Assembly: GCA_030142905.1 (NCBI GenBank)
Contig: JASJOG010000018.1
Location: 2,859,001-2,923,000, forward strand
Direction of reading: 5' to 3'
Length of the DNA: 64,000 nt
DNA from: Heliopora coerulea
Taxonomy: Eukaryota > Cnidaria > Anthozoa > Scleralcyonacea > Helioporidae
The translations under genes and the position numbers were made by a program. Of the stretch, positions 42,516 through 51,498 are shown piece by piece (position 1 is the first letter of the stretch; every line of letters begins with the position of its first letter). The notes below the pieces were generated by a model. The model was not told the DNA's origin. It searched no databases and saw only the letters and a list, made by a program, of their open reading frames with translations.

Positions 42516-43357
42516 TCAGATGGCGAGCTAAGTTGCAAATTCGATATATTTATTGATTTAATCTTTTTGCAAATATGTTAATTTCGTTAGGTTCATGAAG
42601 TTAAGGCGAAAATACCAGAATTGGAGAAAGGGCACGAAAACCACCAAAGTTCGAATTAGGGAAACCTCCCTTTCAAAGCATCGTTACCATGGTAACAAGT
42701 TTCCATGATATCAGAAGCTCGTTATGTCAATCTCTTGCAGAATAAACTTTAGGCAAACTATCCAAGTTTTTTTCCACGTATTAACGTACACTTTCCTTTG
42801 TCCTGTAGATTGCGGACTGTCGAAGACTGGATAACGTCTCGTTGTACTGGTTCTCTGTGGGTGCACTACTTATCTTTGTCATGAGATTCTTTAAGTGCTC
42901 TTGTTTGCTCTGGTCCAATCCATTTCTTCCAGTTCTTACCAAACGCTGAATCGGTTGTTGTCCATGGAAGTCTCAAATATATGCAACAGCATCAGGAAAA
43001 CGTGCTTCAATCGCCCCCTATTTCAGCTGTTGAAAAATCCACCATGAAATACTTGGGACTCCATTGTGGATTCCACGCTTGTCAAACTCCTAATGCTTTT
43101 TCGATTGACTTGTAATCTTCATGCTGAAGCATGAACTCAGCAACTACCTTGTACCCGACGTTGGTATTTTCACAAAGGAAAAAAAGAGGTACAGTGTATT
43201 TCGTAGTTTTATATGTTGCATCGAGGAGAACCAAATCGCTTCCGTACTTGAGAAGTTTTCGTTGCCATTCCTCTTGATGGACGAAGAGAAAGTTGACATG
43301 TTTGTGGTAGTTGATCGTCCAGGTTAGTGTAGTCTTGAGAAAGACTGTTGGTGGAAG

Positions 43358-43402
43358 TGACTGACGTTTCGACAGCCTTAGCGGCGGTCATCTTCAGAGT
43401 CA
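43358..43402 (-). ncRNA. Hammerhead-ribozyme-like motif, left arm
   Basis: Same 45-nt sequence as 45133-45177 on the opposite strand: stem I TGACT/AGTCA, core CTGAAGA, stem II, GAAAC, GTC. See that entry for the pairing. Confidence 0.55.
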
Positions 43403-43737
43403 AAAGGAGAGTAAATGTCAGGTTCGCCTGTATTTGTATCTGGCTCGTGCGTCATAAGTGGGCGGTCGTATGAGTCATGGAGATGTGATAGTTTGTGAAA
43501 AGCAATGGGTGTGGTTGTGTAGGCGTTAATTACCAGTTTGTCGAAGTGTTAAGTCTATTGATTGTTCGCACGTTTGAATTTGTGAATTAGTCGTTTGTGA
43601 GGTCCCGGTAATCGTTGTGATCGGTTTAATTGTTTTTGTTCTAAGTTCGTATACCAGCTTTCTAGTGTGAGTCGCTGTTTGTAGTTGGTGCTGTAATTAA
43701 TGCATTTTGCCGATTCCCAGTCAATGTTGTGTTTGGT

Positions 43738-44030
43738 TTATCGGTGGTGTTCGGCAATGTGGTTGGTTTTGTCTCCGTTTTTTGTCGCTGGTTTGTGTTC
43801 TGTGAGTCGTATATTTAAGTTTCTGCTAGTGTCACCTATGTAAGTGGCTTGGCAGTCAGAACAATTAATTTTGTAAACTGCACCTTGTCTTTCGTGTGGT
43901 TGTCCTCTGTCCTTAACGTTAGTCAGTACATGTCGTAAAGTTGTGATCGGTTTGTGCGTACTCTCGTTGTCTTTGTAAGTGTTAAGTTTGATGAAGTCAG
44001 AGTTATAGTTGTTTTTGTGGAAAACGCGTT
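43738..44030 (-). CDS. PLE GIY-YIG endonuclease domain, left arm
   Basis: The frame encodes RVFHKNNYNSDFIKLNTYKD, HVLTNVKDRG, GAVYKINCSDCQATYIGDTS, RNLNIRLTEHK and TNHIAEHHR. AVYKINC-xxCQATYIGDTSRNLNIRLTEH is the PLE-type GIY-YIG motif with the CxxC (CSDC) insert. In PLEs this domain nicks target DNA for reverse transcription. Identical over ~95 residues to the right-arm copy. The upstream RT part is cut off by the tRNA-bearing insertion at 44032. Confidence 0.85.
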
Positions 44031-44052
44031 GATGACTCAGCTCGCCATCTGA

Positions 44053-44124
44053 GTCTTGGTAGCTCAATGGTTAGAGCGTCTAACCGGTCATCAGAAGGTT
44101 GCGGGTTCGATCCCCGTCTGGGGC
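44053..44124 (+). tRNA. tRNA-derived sequence inserted in the palindrome's left arm
   Basis: The 72-nt sequence of the 248-bp array in opposite orientation, differing by GTCTTGG for GTCTCGG in the acceptor stem (pairing kept). Confidence 0.6.
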
Positions 44125-44329
44125 TCAGAAATCATTTTCTGAGTATCGAGCTTGAAGATCGTTCATCTACCTTAGTAGTCATTTTCTTGGCGTAGAGCGT
44201 CGGGTGAGTCACAAATGAGTTGTGCGCGTCTCGTCAATGTTTTGATGGTGGTAGCTTTGTGTGAGGTTGGATTGTGTGATGATTGGTCTAGTATCCCGTC
44301 AGTATGCGACGAAACCAAACAGTCGTGAC

Positions 44330-44797
44330 AACAACAAACTACAGACCACTGTCTACAGGAAACCAACGCATACTGACAAGCTGCTGGACCAATCATCATA
44401 CAATCCAACCTCACACAAAGCTACCACCATCAAAACATTGACGAGACGCGCACAACTCATTTGTGACTCACCCGACGCTCTACACCAAGAAAATGACTAC
44501 TTACAACGAGTTTTCCACAAAAACAACTATAACTCTGACTTCATCAAACTTAACACTTACAAAGACAACGAGAGTACGCACAAACCGATCACAACTTTAC
44601 GACATGTACTGACTAACGTTAAGGACAGAGGACAACCACACGAAAGACAAGGTGCAGTTTACAAAATTAATTGTTCTGACTGCCAAGCCACTTACATAGG
44701 TGACACTAGCAGAAACTTAAATATACGACTCACAGAACACAAACCAGCGACAAAAAACGGAGACAAAACCAACCACATTGCCGAACACCACCGATAA
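44330..44797 (+). CDS. PLE RT tail plus GIY-YIG endonuclease, right arm
   Basis: Open through NNKLQTTVYRKPTHTDKLLD (the YRKPTHTD block at the end of PLE RTs), THKATTIKTLTRRAQLICDS, RVFHKNNYNSDFIKL, GAVYKINCSDCQATYIGDTS and ending TNHIAEHHR. The first ~18 codons of the frame (from 44261) lie in inverted left-arm sequence and are not part of the gene. The RT catalytic core is absent, so this copy is non-autonomous. Confidence 0.82.
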   Translation, partial: NNKLQTTVYRKPTHTDKLLDQSSYNPTSHKATTIKTLTRRAQLICDSPDALHQENDYLQRVFHKNNYNSDFIKLNTYKDNESTHKPITTLRHVLTNVKDRGQPHERQGAVYKINCSDCQATYIGDTSRNLNIRLTEHKPATKNGDKTNHIAEHHR

Positions 44798-45132
44798 ACC
44801 AAACACAACATTGACTGGGAATCGGCAAAATGCATTAATTACAGCACCAACTACAAACAGCGACTCACACTAGAAAGCTGGTATACGAACTTAGAACAAA
44901 AACAATTAAACCGATCACAACGATTACCGGGACCTCACAAACGACTAATTCACAAATTCAAACGTGCGAACAATCAATAGACTTAACACTTCGACAAACT
45001 GGTAATTAACGCCTACACAACCACACCCATTGCTTTTCACAAACTATCACATCTCCATGACTCATACGACCGCCCACTTATGACGCACGAGCCAGATACA
45101 AATACAGGCGAACCTGACATTTACTCTCCTTT

Positions 45133-45177
45133 TGACTCTGAAGATGACCGCCGCTAAGGCTGTCGAAACGTCAGTCA
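45133..45177 (+). ncRNA. Hammerhead-ribozyme-like motif, right arm
   Basis: TGACT (45133-45137) pairs with AGTCA (45173-45177) as stem I. Core CTGAAGA is 45138-45144, with one extra T at 45145. Stem II is GACCGCC/GGCTGTC (6 of 7 pairs) with loop GCTAA. GAAAC is 45165-45169, then GTC with a minimal AC/GT stem III. This order matches the small hammerheads reported from PLE terminal repeats. The extra nucleotide after CTGANGA is unusual. Confidence 0.55.
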
Positions 45178-45842
45178 CTTCCAACAGTCTTTCTCAAGAC
45201 TACACTAATCTGGACGATCAACTTCCACAAACATGTCACGATTCTCCCAGGTTAAAGCCGTTTACTTTACTACGAAGAGAAAGTTGTCGGAATAATTCGA
45301 AGAGGCAGTACCGCCAAAGCAGTTGGGTTTTCCTTCATAAGTCCGGAGAAAGGACTTTGTCGCAGGAGTGGACGACTTCCAATCTTTGATTCGACGAAAA
45401 AGGGACTCCCGGTCATCATTGCTGTATTTATGAGCAGCGACAGCTTTTGCTACATGGTTTCATATGTCTTTCGAGCTCGGGTAGTATCGGTGTTTAGTTG
45501 CCTTAGGCCAATTGTTTTCCGGAACACAAGACAAATCCACGAAATCCAGCAAATGGCGTTTTATTTCTTTGATGCCTGTGACATTCTTTTTCACCCGTTC
45601 GTATACACGATCGATAATCCTGCTGTCGATGGCCTGGTTTTCAGAGATATGTTCTCACATATAAATATGCAGGGTTGACTACCTCACGGACGTTCTTTGC
45701 GGATGACACCGACATATTCGGTCAGCCTTCACTTTGCTCCTTCGGAAATCCTTCGTAACGTCCTTCGGTAAACATGCGAAACATTACGTAATTTTGGTGT
45801 GATTTATTCAAAAACGGCGCGTATCGAATTCAAAACAGTGGA

Positions 45843-46229
45843 TTGGCAAACATGGCATGCAGAAATTTGGAAAGCTTTGCGAGCATTAGAGTAAAAGGAA
45901 TAAAGTTTCGTAAAGATCATCTGGACGACATTCGACTGGAAGGAAACTATTGCTATGGAATTTCCTGTAACGTTAATTATGAAGAGCTGATCGAGAAATA
46001 TCTGGCTCTAAGTTCAACATGCTTCGTCATAAAGGAAGCCCACTTCAAGTTAAAGGAACATAAAAGATTTTCAAAAATCGGTAAATTGGGTATTTCATCG
46101 CATCTTGTTTTGAATGAAGGGTCAATCTTATTTGAATCAGAAGAATACAATAAATTTTGCGAGGATACAGGAGTTAGTGTGGTGCTGTGTACACAGTATC
46201 TTAACTTCTTTAATTTTAGACAGTCTTAA
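45843..46229 (+). CDS. Hypothetical ORF (128 codons), unrecognised
   Basis: Opens MANMACRNLESFASIRVKGI and continues DIRLEGNYCYGISCNVNYEE, CFVIKEAHFKLKEHKRFSKI and LGISSHLVLNEGSILFESEE. The composition is protein-like with no membrane segment or known motif. It lies divergently 5' of the MULE-like pseudogene, so it could be an exon of an unrelated gene or a second gene of that element. No splice evidence was pinned down. Confidence 0.35.
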   Translation: MANMACRNLESFASIRVKGIKFRKDHLDDIRLEGNYCYGISCNVNYEELIEKYLALSSTCFVIKEAHFKLKEHKRFSKIGKLGISSHLVLNEGSILFESEEYNKFCEDTGVSVVLCTQYLNFFNFRQS

Positions 46230-46649
46230 CAAGTTGAAGTAATTATGTTACACTAATCGGATGTCAGTGGCAACTTTATACTTTATGGATAGAAGCAGTT
46301 TCTTTTTGGGAGTCCGGTGGCATGCTTCCCCAAAAATATTTGTTCCTTCAGAGCCTCGAAACATTTCGATTTTAGTTTACCAATTGCTGATCATTCAAAC
46401 TGGCAAATTGGATACAAACTGTTAACATCAGAGCTACGTTTCGTGTATTTAGTATTCTATTAGCGGCGGATCCAGGAATTTCTAAAGCGGAGGTGCTAAT
46501 AAGAGTTCTGCCTTTGTCCTTTTACACATCTGACAGCACCAAAAGCCACACTGAGACAGACTGAGGACGTGTAATTTTCTGTTTAGATATCACGTCGTTA
46601 TACAGTCTATATGTCATTTGATTAATGATTTTCCAGACGGAAATCTTAA
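46230..46649. other. Intergenic
   Basis: AGCGGCGGATCCAGGAATTT at ~46461 resembles a terminus motif of some DNA transposons, but no partner end was found. Confidence 0.4.
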
Positions 46650-46812
46650 TCGAATCTTATTTTGGTTTAGTATGCCCTTTGTAATTTAATTAAATGATCG
46701 AATAATGAAAATCAGAGCCCAGCTCTCAATACAAGAAGATGAAAGGTCATCTTTCCAAAACATAAAGCCACAAATACAATTTATAGAGATTTATTACACT
46801 GATGTTTCATCG

Positions 46813-47233
46813 TCATCTCGCAACATGATCATAGTGACATATAGCAAGCAAAAATCTGATAGTTATATATTTAGATAATTGATGATTAATCAGCCAATGA
46901 GAGGAAGGAGAGAAAACGGAAACGTAAAAACAAAGAAAGCGGAATGGAACTAATGTTTTCATTGAGAGAAGGTTTAAATTTAGAAATGAGGAGACTTTTT
47001 CATATAAGCAATTCAAACGTTAAATTCGAAGAAGATAAAACAGAAAAATCCTCAAAAGAAATAGGGTGGCAGGTTTCGGTGGAGTGATTAAGAATACTTG
47101 AAGGAGATGGATGAGACTGTTTCTTTCCGGTCAAAGCCGAAACTCCCATGTGTTGTGAGATACGCATGTGCAAATGACGGCGTGTTTGCCCGAAATACAA
47201 TGCTCCGCACTGACATTTAAATTTGTAAACCAC
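46813..47233 (-). pseudogene. PLE GIY-YIG domain, inverted copy
   Basis: MVYKFKCQCGALYFGQTRRH, LHMRISQHMGVSALTGKKQS, ETCHPISFEDFSVLSSSNLT, then a break and FLNLNLLSMK in another frame near 47000. The GALYFGQTRRHLHMRISQH core corresponds to GIY-YIG with its catalytic Arg. Same family as 48874-49224. Confidence 0.8.
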
Positions 47234-47328
47234 AGCGATCTCAGAAACTTGGGAGTCCGGTCTTTGAAGGTTTTTGAAGAAAGTTAACTTGAGGAAACTA
47301 AGTTTTAGAACTTTTTAAGCTACGAAGA

Positions 47329-48420
47329 AATGTTCGTAGTTTGTTTTCTCGGCCGATGGTGACTTTGACAGGGAAAAAAATGAGAACATTATATCTGATG
47401 AGTTATACCAGGAACTTGCACCTACTGGCTCTCGTCCTGGAATATTTGACGGACTACCTAAGATACACAAAGCCAATGTTCCCCTTAGACCTATTCTTTC
47501 TGCCATAGGCACCCACTCCTATTATCTGTCTAAATATCTCGTTTCTCTTTTACGCGACATTTCTGTCAGTCCTTTCATGATCTCTGACGCCTTTTCCTCT
47601 TTAGAAGAATTACGTAGTCTCAATCTTGACACCGGTAATATTTTCATGGCAAGTTTCGACATCTTCTCTTTGTTCACAAACGTCTGTTTAGATGAAACTA
47701 TCGATATTATCATTTGCAAGCTCATTCGTAATTTGACCCACTTTCTTGGTTTTTCAGTTAATTCCTTTTATGTTTTGCATTTTTAGGTCCGTTGTTTGCC
47801 AATATTTTTTTATCGTTTCACGAAGTTACATGGTTAGGAAATTGCCCTACTGAGTTCAAACCCCTATATTTTCGTCGATATGTTGATGATTACTTCATAA
47901 TTTTCTTTTCCGAAAACCCCGTTCAACCTTTTTTAAATTATTTAAACAATCAACATATTAATACTAAGTTTACAAGTAGGTCAGAAACTAATAATTCTCT
48001 TCCTTTCCAAGACGTTTGCATTGATCGTAGTGATGGCTTATCCACTTTCATTTATCGTAAACCTACATTTACAGGACTCTACTAATTTCGATAGTTTTAT
48101 CCCTATGTCCTTTAAACGTGGACTCGTCTTTTTCCTACTTGATAGATATTTCAAAATTTGCTCATCATACAAAATCTTCCACTCCGAAGTTATAACGCTC
48201 AAAAAACTTTTTGTTAACAATGGTTATCCGGTTGCCTTTTTTGATTGCTGTCTTAGAGTTTTCCTTGATAAAATCTTTTCCCCTTCTGTCAGTAAAATAA
48301 TAGCTCCTAAACGTGTAATCTACTCACTCATTGGAAATTCGCACCAAGCTTGTAAAGTTTATCTCTTTTTTTTTCAGAATCATCCTCAGGGTATTATGAA
48401 ATGATAACTTCACAATTAAC
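47329..48420 (+). pseudogene. PLE reverse transcriptase, broken
   Basis: Plus-strand blocks: RPGIFDGLPKIHKANVPLRP, ISDAFSSLEELRSLNLDTGN, MASFDIFSLFTNVCLDETID, then after a frame change FKPLYFRRYVDDYFIIFF (catalytic YVDD), INTKFTSRSETNNSLPFQDV, IYRKPTFTGLY and LKKLFVNNGYPVAFFDCCL. GLPKIHK and YRKPT identify a Penelope-like rather than LINE RT. The segment with the AMGTKxGP block is missing after FYVLHF (47786), and there are several shifts. Confidence 0.88.
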
Positions 48421-48640
48421 ATACACTGCCAAAGTCAACTGAAAAATGTTGACTCGATCGGGATTTTTCAGTTGACTTCGGCAGTGTAGGTTAATTGTGA
48501 AGCTATCATTTCCTAATACCCTGAGGATGATTCTGAAATAGAATTGAAACACTGCACATCCATCCTCATGGATAGTGTTAAGTTGTCGCGAGGATATCTC
48601 GTGCACTTAAGTTGGATAAAACTCGCCTCCAATCCCCGTG

Positions 48641-48711
48641 GACTCGATAGCTCAACAGGTAAAGCGGCGGACCGGTATCCAGAAGATGCGCGTTCAAATC
48701 CCGCTCGAGTC
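48641..48711 (+). tRNA. tRNA-like sequence in PLE terminal repeat (degenerate)
   Basis: GACTCGA (48641-48647) pairs perfectly with TCGAGTC (48705-48711) as a 7-bp acceptor stem. The D-loop-like block is GCTCAACAGGTAAAGC and the T-loop-like block GTTCAAATCCCGC. The anticodon and T stems are imperfect. A relative is at ~5960-6036. Probably a tRNA-derived piece of the element. Confidence 0.5.
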
Positions 48712-48839
48712 AACATTTTTCAGTTAACTTCGGCAGTGTAGGTTAATTGTGAAGTTATCATTTATCCCTTCTTGCTTTCCTCAAGTTAACTTTCGTATCA
48801 TCTGCAAACCTAACCAGCACCTAACAAATTTCTTTCCCT

Positions 48840-49224
48840 TCAAAGACCGGACTCCCAAGTTTCTGAGATCGCTGTGGTTTACAAATTTAAATGTCAGTGC
48901 TGCGGAGCATTGTATTTCGGGAAAACACGCCGTCATTTGCACATGGGTATCTCACAACACATGGGAGTTTCGGCTTTGACCGGAAAGAAACAGCCTCATC
49001 CATCTCCTTCAAGTATTCTTAATCACTCCACCGAAACCTGCCACCCTATTTCTTTTGAGGATTTTTCTGTTTTATCTTCTTCGAATTTAATGTTTGAATT
49101 GCTTATACGAAAAAGTCTCCTCATTTCTAAATTTAAACCTTCTCTCAATGAAAACATTAGTTCCATTCCGCTTTCTTTGTTTTTACGTTTCCGATTCCTC
49201 TCCTTCCCCTCATTGGCTGATTAA
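48840..49224 (+). pseudogene. PLE GIY-YIG endonuclease domain, plus copy
   Basis: Begins around KDRTPKF/SEIAVVYKFKCQCCGALY, then FGKTRRHLHMGISQHMGVSA, ETCHPISFEDFSVLSSSNLM, FELLIRKSLLISKFKPSLNE. The GALYFGKTRRHLHM core is intact. An extra Cys codon (CQCCG versus CQCG in the inverted copy) marks divergence. It is separated from the RT by the tRNA-like terminal block. Confidence 0.8.
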
Positions 49225-49460
49225 TCATCAATTATCTAAATAAATAAGAATCAGATTTTTGCTTGCTATATGTCACTATGATAATGTTGCGAGATGACGA
49301 TGAAACGTCAGTGTAATAAATCTCTATAAATTGTATTTGTGGCTTTGTTATGTTTTGGAAAGACGACCTTTCATCTTCTTGTATTGAGAGCTGGGCTCTG
49401 ATTTTCATTATTCGATCATTTAATTAAATTACAAAGAGCATACTATATCAAAATAAAAAT

Positions 49461-50110
49461 CAAGTTTTAAAAGTGGAGAACCGCACCAGAGGCGCCTATA
49501 TATCGGTCGTGGTTGCTTGTCAACATTTTCCATTTCCTTATGAGATTTAGCACAGAATAGTTGCTTCATAATACATTCAACTTAATTTCCTCTTCAATTA
49601 ATTTTCTAAAATTTGACACAGGCACTTGGGGGGAGCATTGTTCCTAGATCAGGGAAGCACACGAGCAACCATGACTCCTCACAGTTCCACAGTTAATTTC
49701 ACACAATTCGCTCATAAAGTCGCCCGTAAAAAGTGTGCTAGCCTAAAATAGTTTCCAAAAAAGTCCGGAGACTTCCCAGTGTGATCAAATCTACCTGCAT
49801 ATTTACATTTGCAAATTTACCTGTAAAAAAGTGTGCTCGCATTTTTAAAGCCCCATATCACTCTCTAAAGCTTTATGAACTTTTCAAACTCACATATTTT
49901 CTGAAATGTTTGATAAGGTAAATTTACCACAATGAGTCAAATATGCAGAAGTGCTGGAATTCAAAGGCAGTTTACAAACCATACTCTTCGAGCGACTATA
50001 GCAACATGAGGACTAAGTAAAGGCATTGCAGAGAAATTCGTAATAGAGAGAATTGGACATAGGGGTATCCAAGATCGTTATAGAGATATCAGAGGCCTGA
50101 TCTATTGACG
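49461..50110. other. Intergenic, no gene recognised
   Basis: No supported features. Confidence 0.5.
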
Positions 50111-50176
50111 AAAGATAGATTTTTACTATAGTAGCCTATATTTATAATAACCTATATTTTTAATAATAAATTAATA
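50111..50176. repeat. AT-rich TAGCCTATATTTxTAATA tandem repeat, left part
   Basis: ~20-bp units (ATAGTAGCCTATATTTATAA) are interrupted by the PLE at 50177-51318 and resume at 51319-51420. Confidence 0.8.
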
Positions 50177-51318
50177 ATAAGATGCGATAACTTTGGGTGA
50201 AGCAACTACCTAAAATATACGAAAAGAAACTTCGACGTTTCGAGCGAAGGCCCTTCGTCGGGAAGTTAGCAGGGTGTGTCGGGAAAACAACATGAGCTTT
50301 TATACTGTTGAATACAAAAGCGATCACGTGATAAAAAATAGACCAATAAGATGGATTTGGTAAAAACAAATGGTGCTTGATATGATACTTAGATTTAGGT
50401 GCCAAAATAGTGGTGGAAGAATCTATGAAGTTACAAGTTTTACATTGACCCACACCACAAGGAAACGTGCCGTTATGTGACCACGAATCCTGTGGTAGGG
50501 AGCTATGGACTAGAGCTATGGACGGCACGTTTCCTTGTGGTATGGGTCAATGTAAAACTTGTAACTTCTTAGATTCTTCCACCACTATTCTGGCACCTAA
50601 ATCTAAGTATCATATCAAACACCATTTCATGTGCACCTCCTCCCATCTCATCTACTACATCTGATGCAGTAGATGTGGCATGCTTTACATTGGAGAAACT
50701 GGAAGACTTCTGAGGACAAGGTTTGGTGAGCACCACCGCGCTGTCATTGGTGGCGATGCTAACCAGCCTATTGCCAGAAATTTCAATGCTGGTAATCACA
50801 GTGTTTCAGATATGAAAATTCGAGCCCTCTGTCCCATTTCTGGTAGCAATGATAGCCGCAAAAGACATGAAATGCGTCTCATTTCCAAACTCGGCACCAT
50901 CCACCCCCATGGTATTAATGAGCGTTTTTCTTATGTTTAAGTCTATTTATCTAGGCCCGATGTTAGTTCATTGTATCTGTATTACTAACCTTTTCCATTT
51001 TGTTCTTGTTTAAAACCGCATATTATGCAATTATAACCTAGTTTCCTCCTTAATATATTCTGTTATGTGATTTACATTTCTTGTTTACACTTTGTTTTTA
51101 CCAAATCCATCTTATTAGTCTCTTTTTTATCACGTGATCGCTTTTGTATTCAACAATATAAAAGCCCATGTTGTTTTCCCGACACACCCTACTAACTTCC
51201 CGACGAAGGGCCTTTGCTCGAAACGTCGAAGTTTCTTTTCGTATATTTCAAGTAGTTGCTTCACCCAAAGTTATCGCATCTTGTTATCCTTGACTACCTA
51301 CACTGGCACCCATTGCTC
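50177..51318 (+). mobile_element. Short Penelope-like element with inverted terminus (1142 bp), 12-bp target duplication
   Basis: AATAAATTAATA flanks both sides (50165-50176 and 51319-51330). The left ~330 bp is the terminal repeat in minus orientation. The rest runs plus: GIY-YIG gene, UTR and terminal repeat ending GCATCTTGTTATCC and CCCATTGCTC. Same family as 56458-59223, lacking the RT. Confidence 0.92.
50510..50940 (+). pseudogene. PLE GIY-YIG endonuclease fragment
   Basis: FPCGMGQCKTCNFLDSSTTI, LAPKSKYHIKHHFMCTSSHL, a TGA at ~50662, then SRCGMLYIGETGRLLRTRFG, EHHRAVIGGDANQPIARNFN and GINERFSYV. MLYIGETGRLLRTRFGEH is the GIY-YIG core with its catalytic Arg, and Cys pairs (CKTC, C..C) precede it. 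The internal TGA breaks it. The RT is missing because the element is 5'-truncated at ~50510, where the inverted arm begins. Confidence 0.82.
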
Positions 51319-51420
51319 AATAAATTAATATTAGCCTATATATTTGTAGCCTATATAATTATAATAGCCTATATTTGTAATATAATAGCCTATATTTTTA
51401 ATATAGTAGCCTTATAATTA
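51319..51420. repeat. AT-rich tandem repeat, right part
   Basis: Continuation of the TAGCCTATATTT array after the PLE (TATAATAGCCTATATTTGTA). Confidence 0.8.
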
Positions 51421-51498
51421 GAGTGCGATCCTTTAGAAATTTAGAGTATAAATTAGATATATACCAGAGTATATACAGCTGATTCAGTAAAGGTTGTC

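Larger units (their letters stand above)
41901..42547. repeat. 248-bp tandem array (2.6 copies) carrying tRNA-derived units
   Basis: AGTAGATGAACGATCTTCAA starts at 41901, 42149 and 42397, exactly 248 apart. The units are identical as far as I can read. Each contains a ~135-bp tRNA-derived segment plus ~113 bp of spacer (GTGCGACCTAAGCGGAAGCC). The third copy ends within the spacer. Confidence 0.95.
43302..45230. mobile_element. Palindromic Penelope-like element (1929 bp)
   Basis: Two inverted arms, 43302-44312 and 44368-45230, nearly identical, around a ~55-bp centre. The hexamer ACATGT lies at both junctions (43296-43301, 45231-45236). Each arm encodes the PLE RT tail plus GIY-YIG in opposite directions and ends in a hammerhead-like terminus. 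Only the left arm carries the ~140-bp tRNA-derived insertion (~44032-44173). Confidence 0.92.
42780..45790 (-). pseudogene. MULE-type transposase-like gene, decayed, interrupted by a palindromic PLE
   Basis: The minus strand from ~45790 reads EYVGVIRKERP, QAIDSRIIDRVYERVKKNVT, GIKEIKRHLLDFVDLSCVPE, NDDRESLFRRIKDWKSSTPA. After the PLE (43302-45230) come FVHQEEWQRKLLKYGSDLVL, LDATYKTTKYTVPLFFLCEN (first MULE Asp), NVGYKVVAEFMLQHEDYKSI, YFMVDFSTAEI (second Asp) and DFHGQQPIQRLVRTGRNGLD. This is the MULE DDE domain layout seen in ZSWIM/MuDR-related proteins. Numerous stops and shifts make it a pseudogene. The N-terminal limit is uncertain. Confidence 0.75.
46650..49460 (+). mobile_element. Penelope-like element with inverted 3' arms
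   Basis: The terminus plus GIY-YIG block is present twice: minus at 46650-47290 and plus at 48840-49460 (shared GTTGCGAGATGACGATGAAA, TTTCATTATTCGATCATTTA). Between them is a plus-strand RT (47329-48420) and a tRNA-like terminal block (48420-48765). Inverted partial copies are typical of PLE insertions. Confidence 0.88.

Noticed and set aside
41901..42547. 248-bp direct repeats as a CRISPR array or a cluster of working tRNA genes
   Set aside because: The unit is too long and has no unique spacers. The tRNA-like fold has C33 and a mismatched anticodon stem, and the unit occurs as a repeat inside a TE.
46455..46500. AGCGGCGGATCCAGGAATTT as a DNA-transposon terminus
   Set aside because: No inverted partner or target duplication found within the window.
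49275..49310. Third hammerhead-like site (GATGACGATGAAACGTCAGTG)
   Set aside because: GAAACGTC is present, but a CTGANGA core and a convincing stem II could not be placed.
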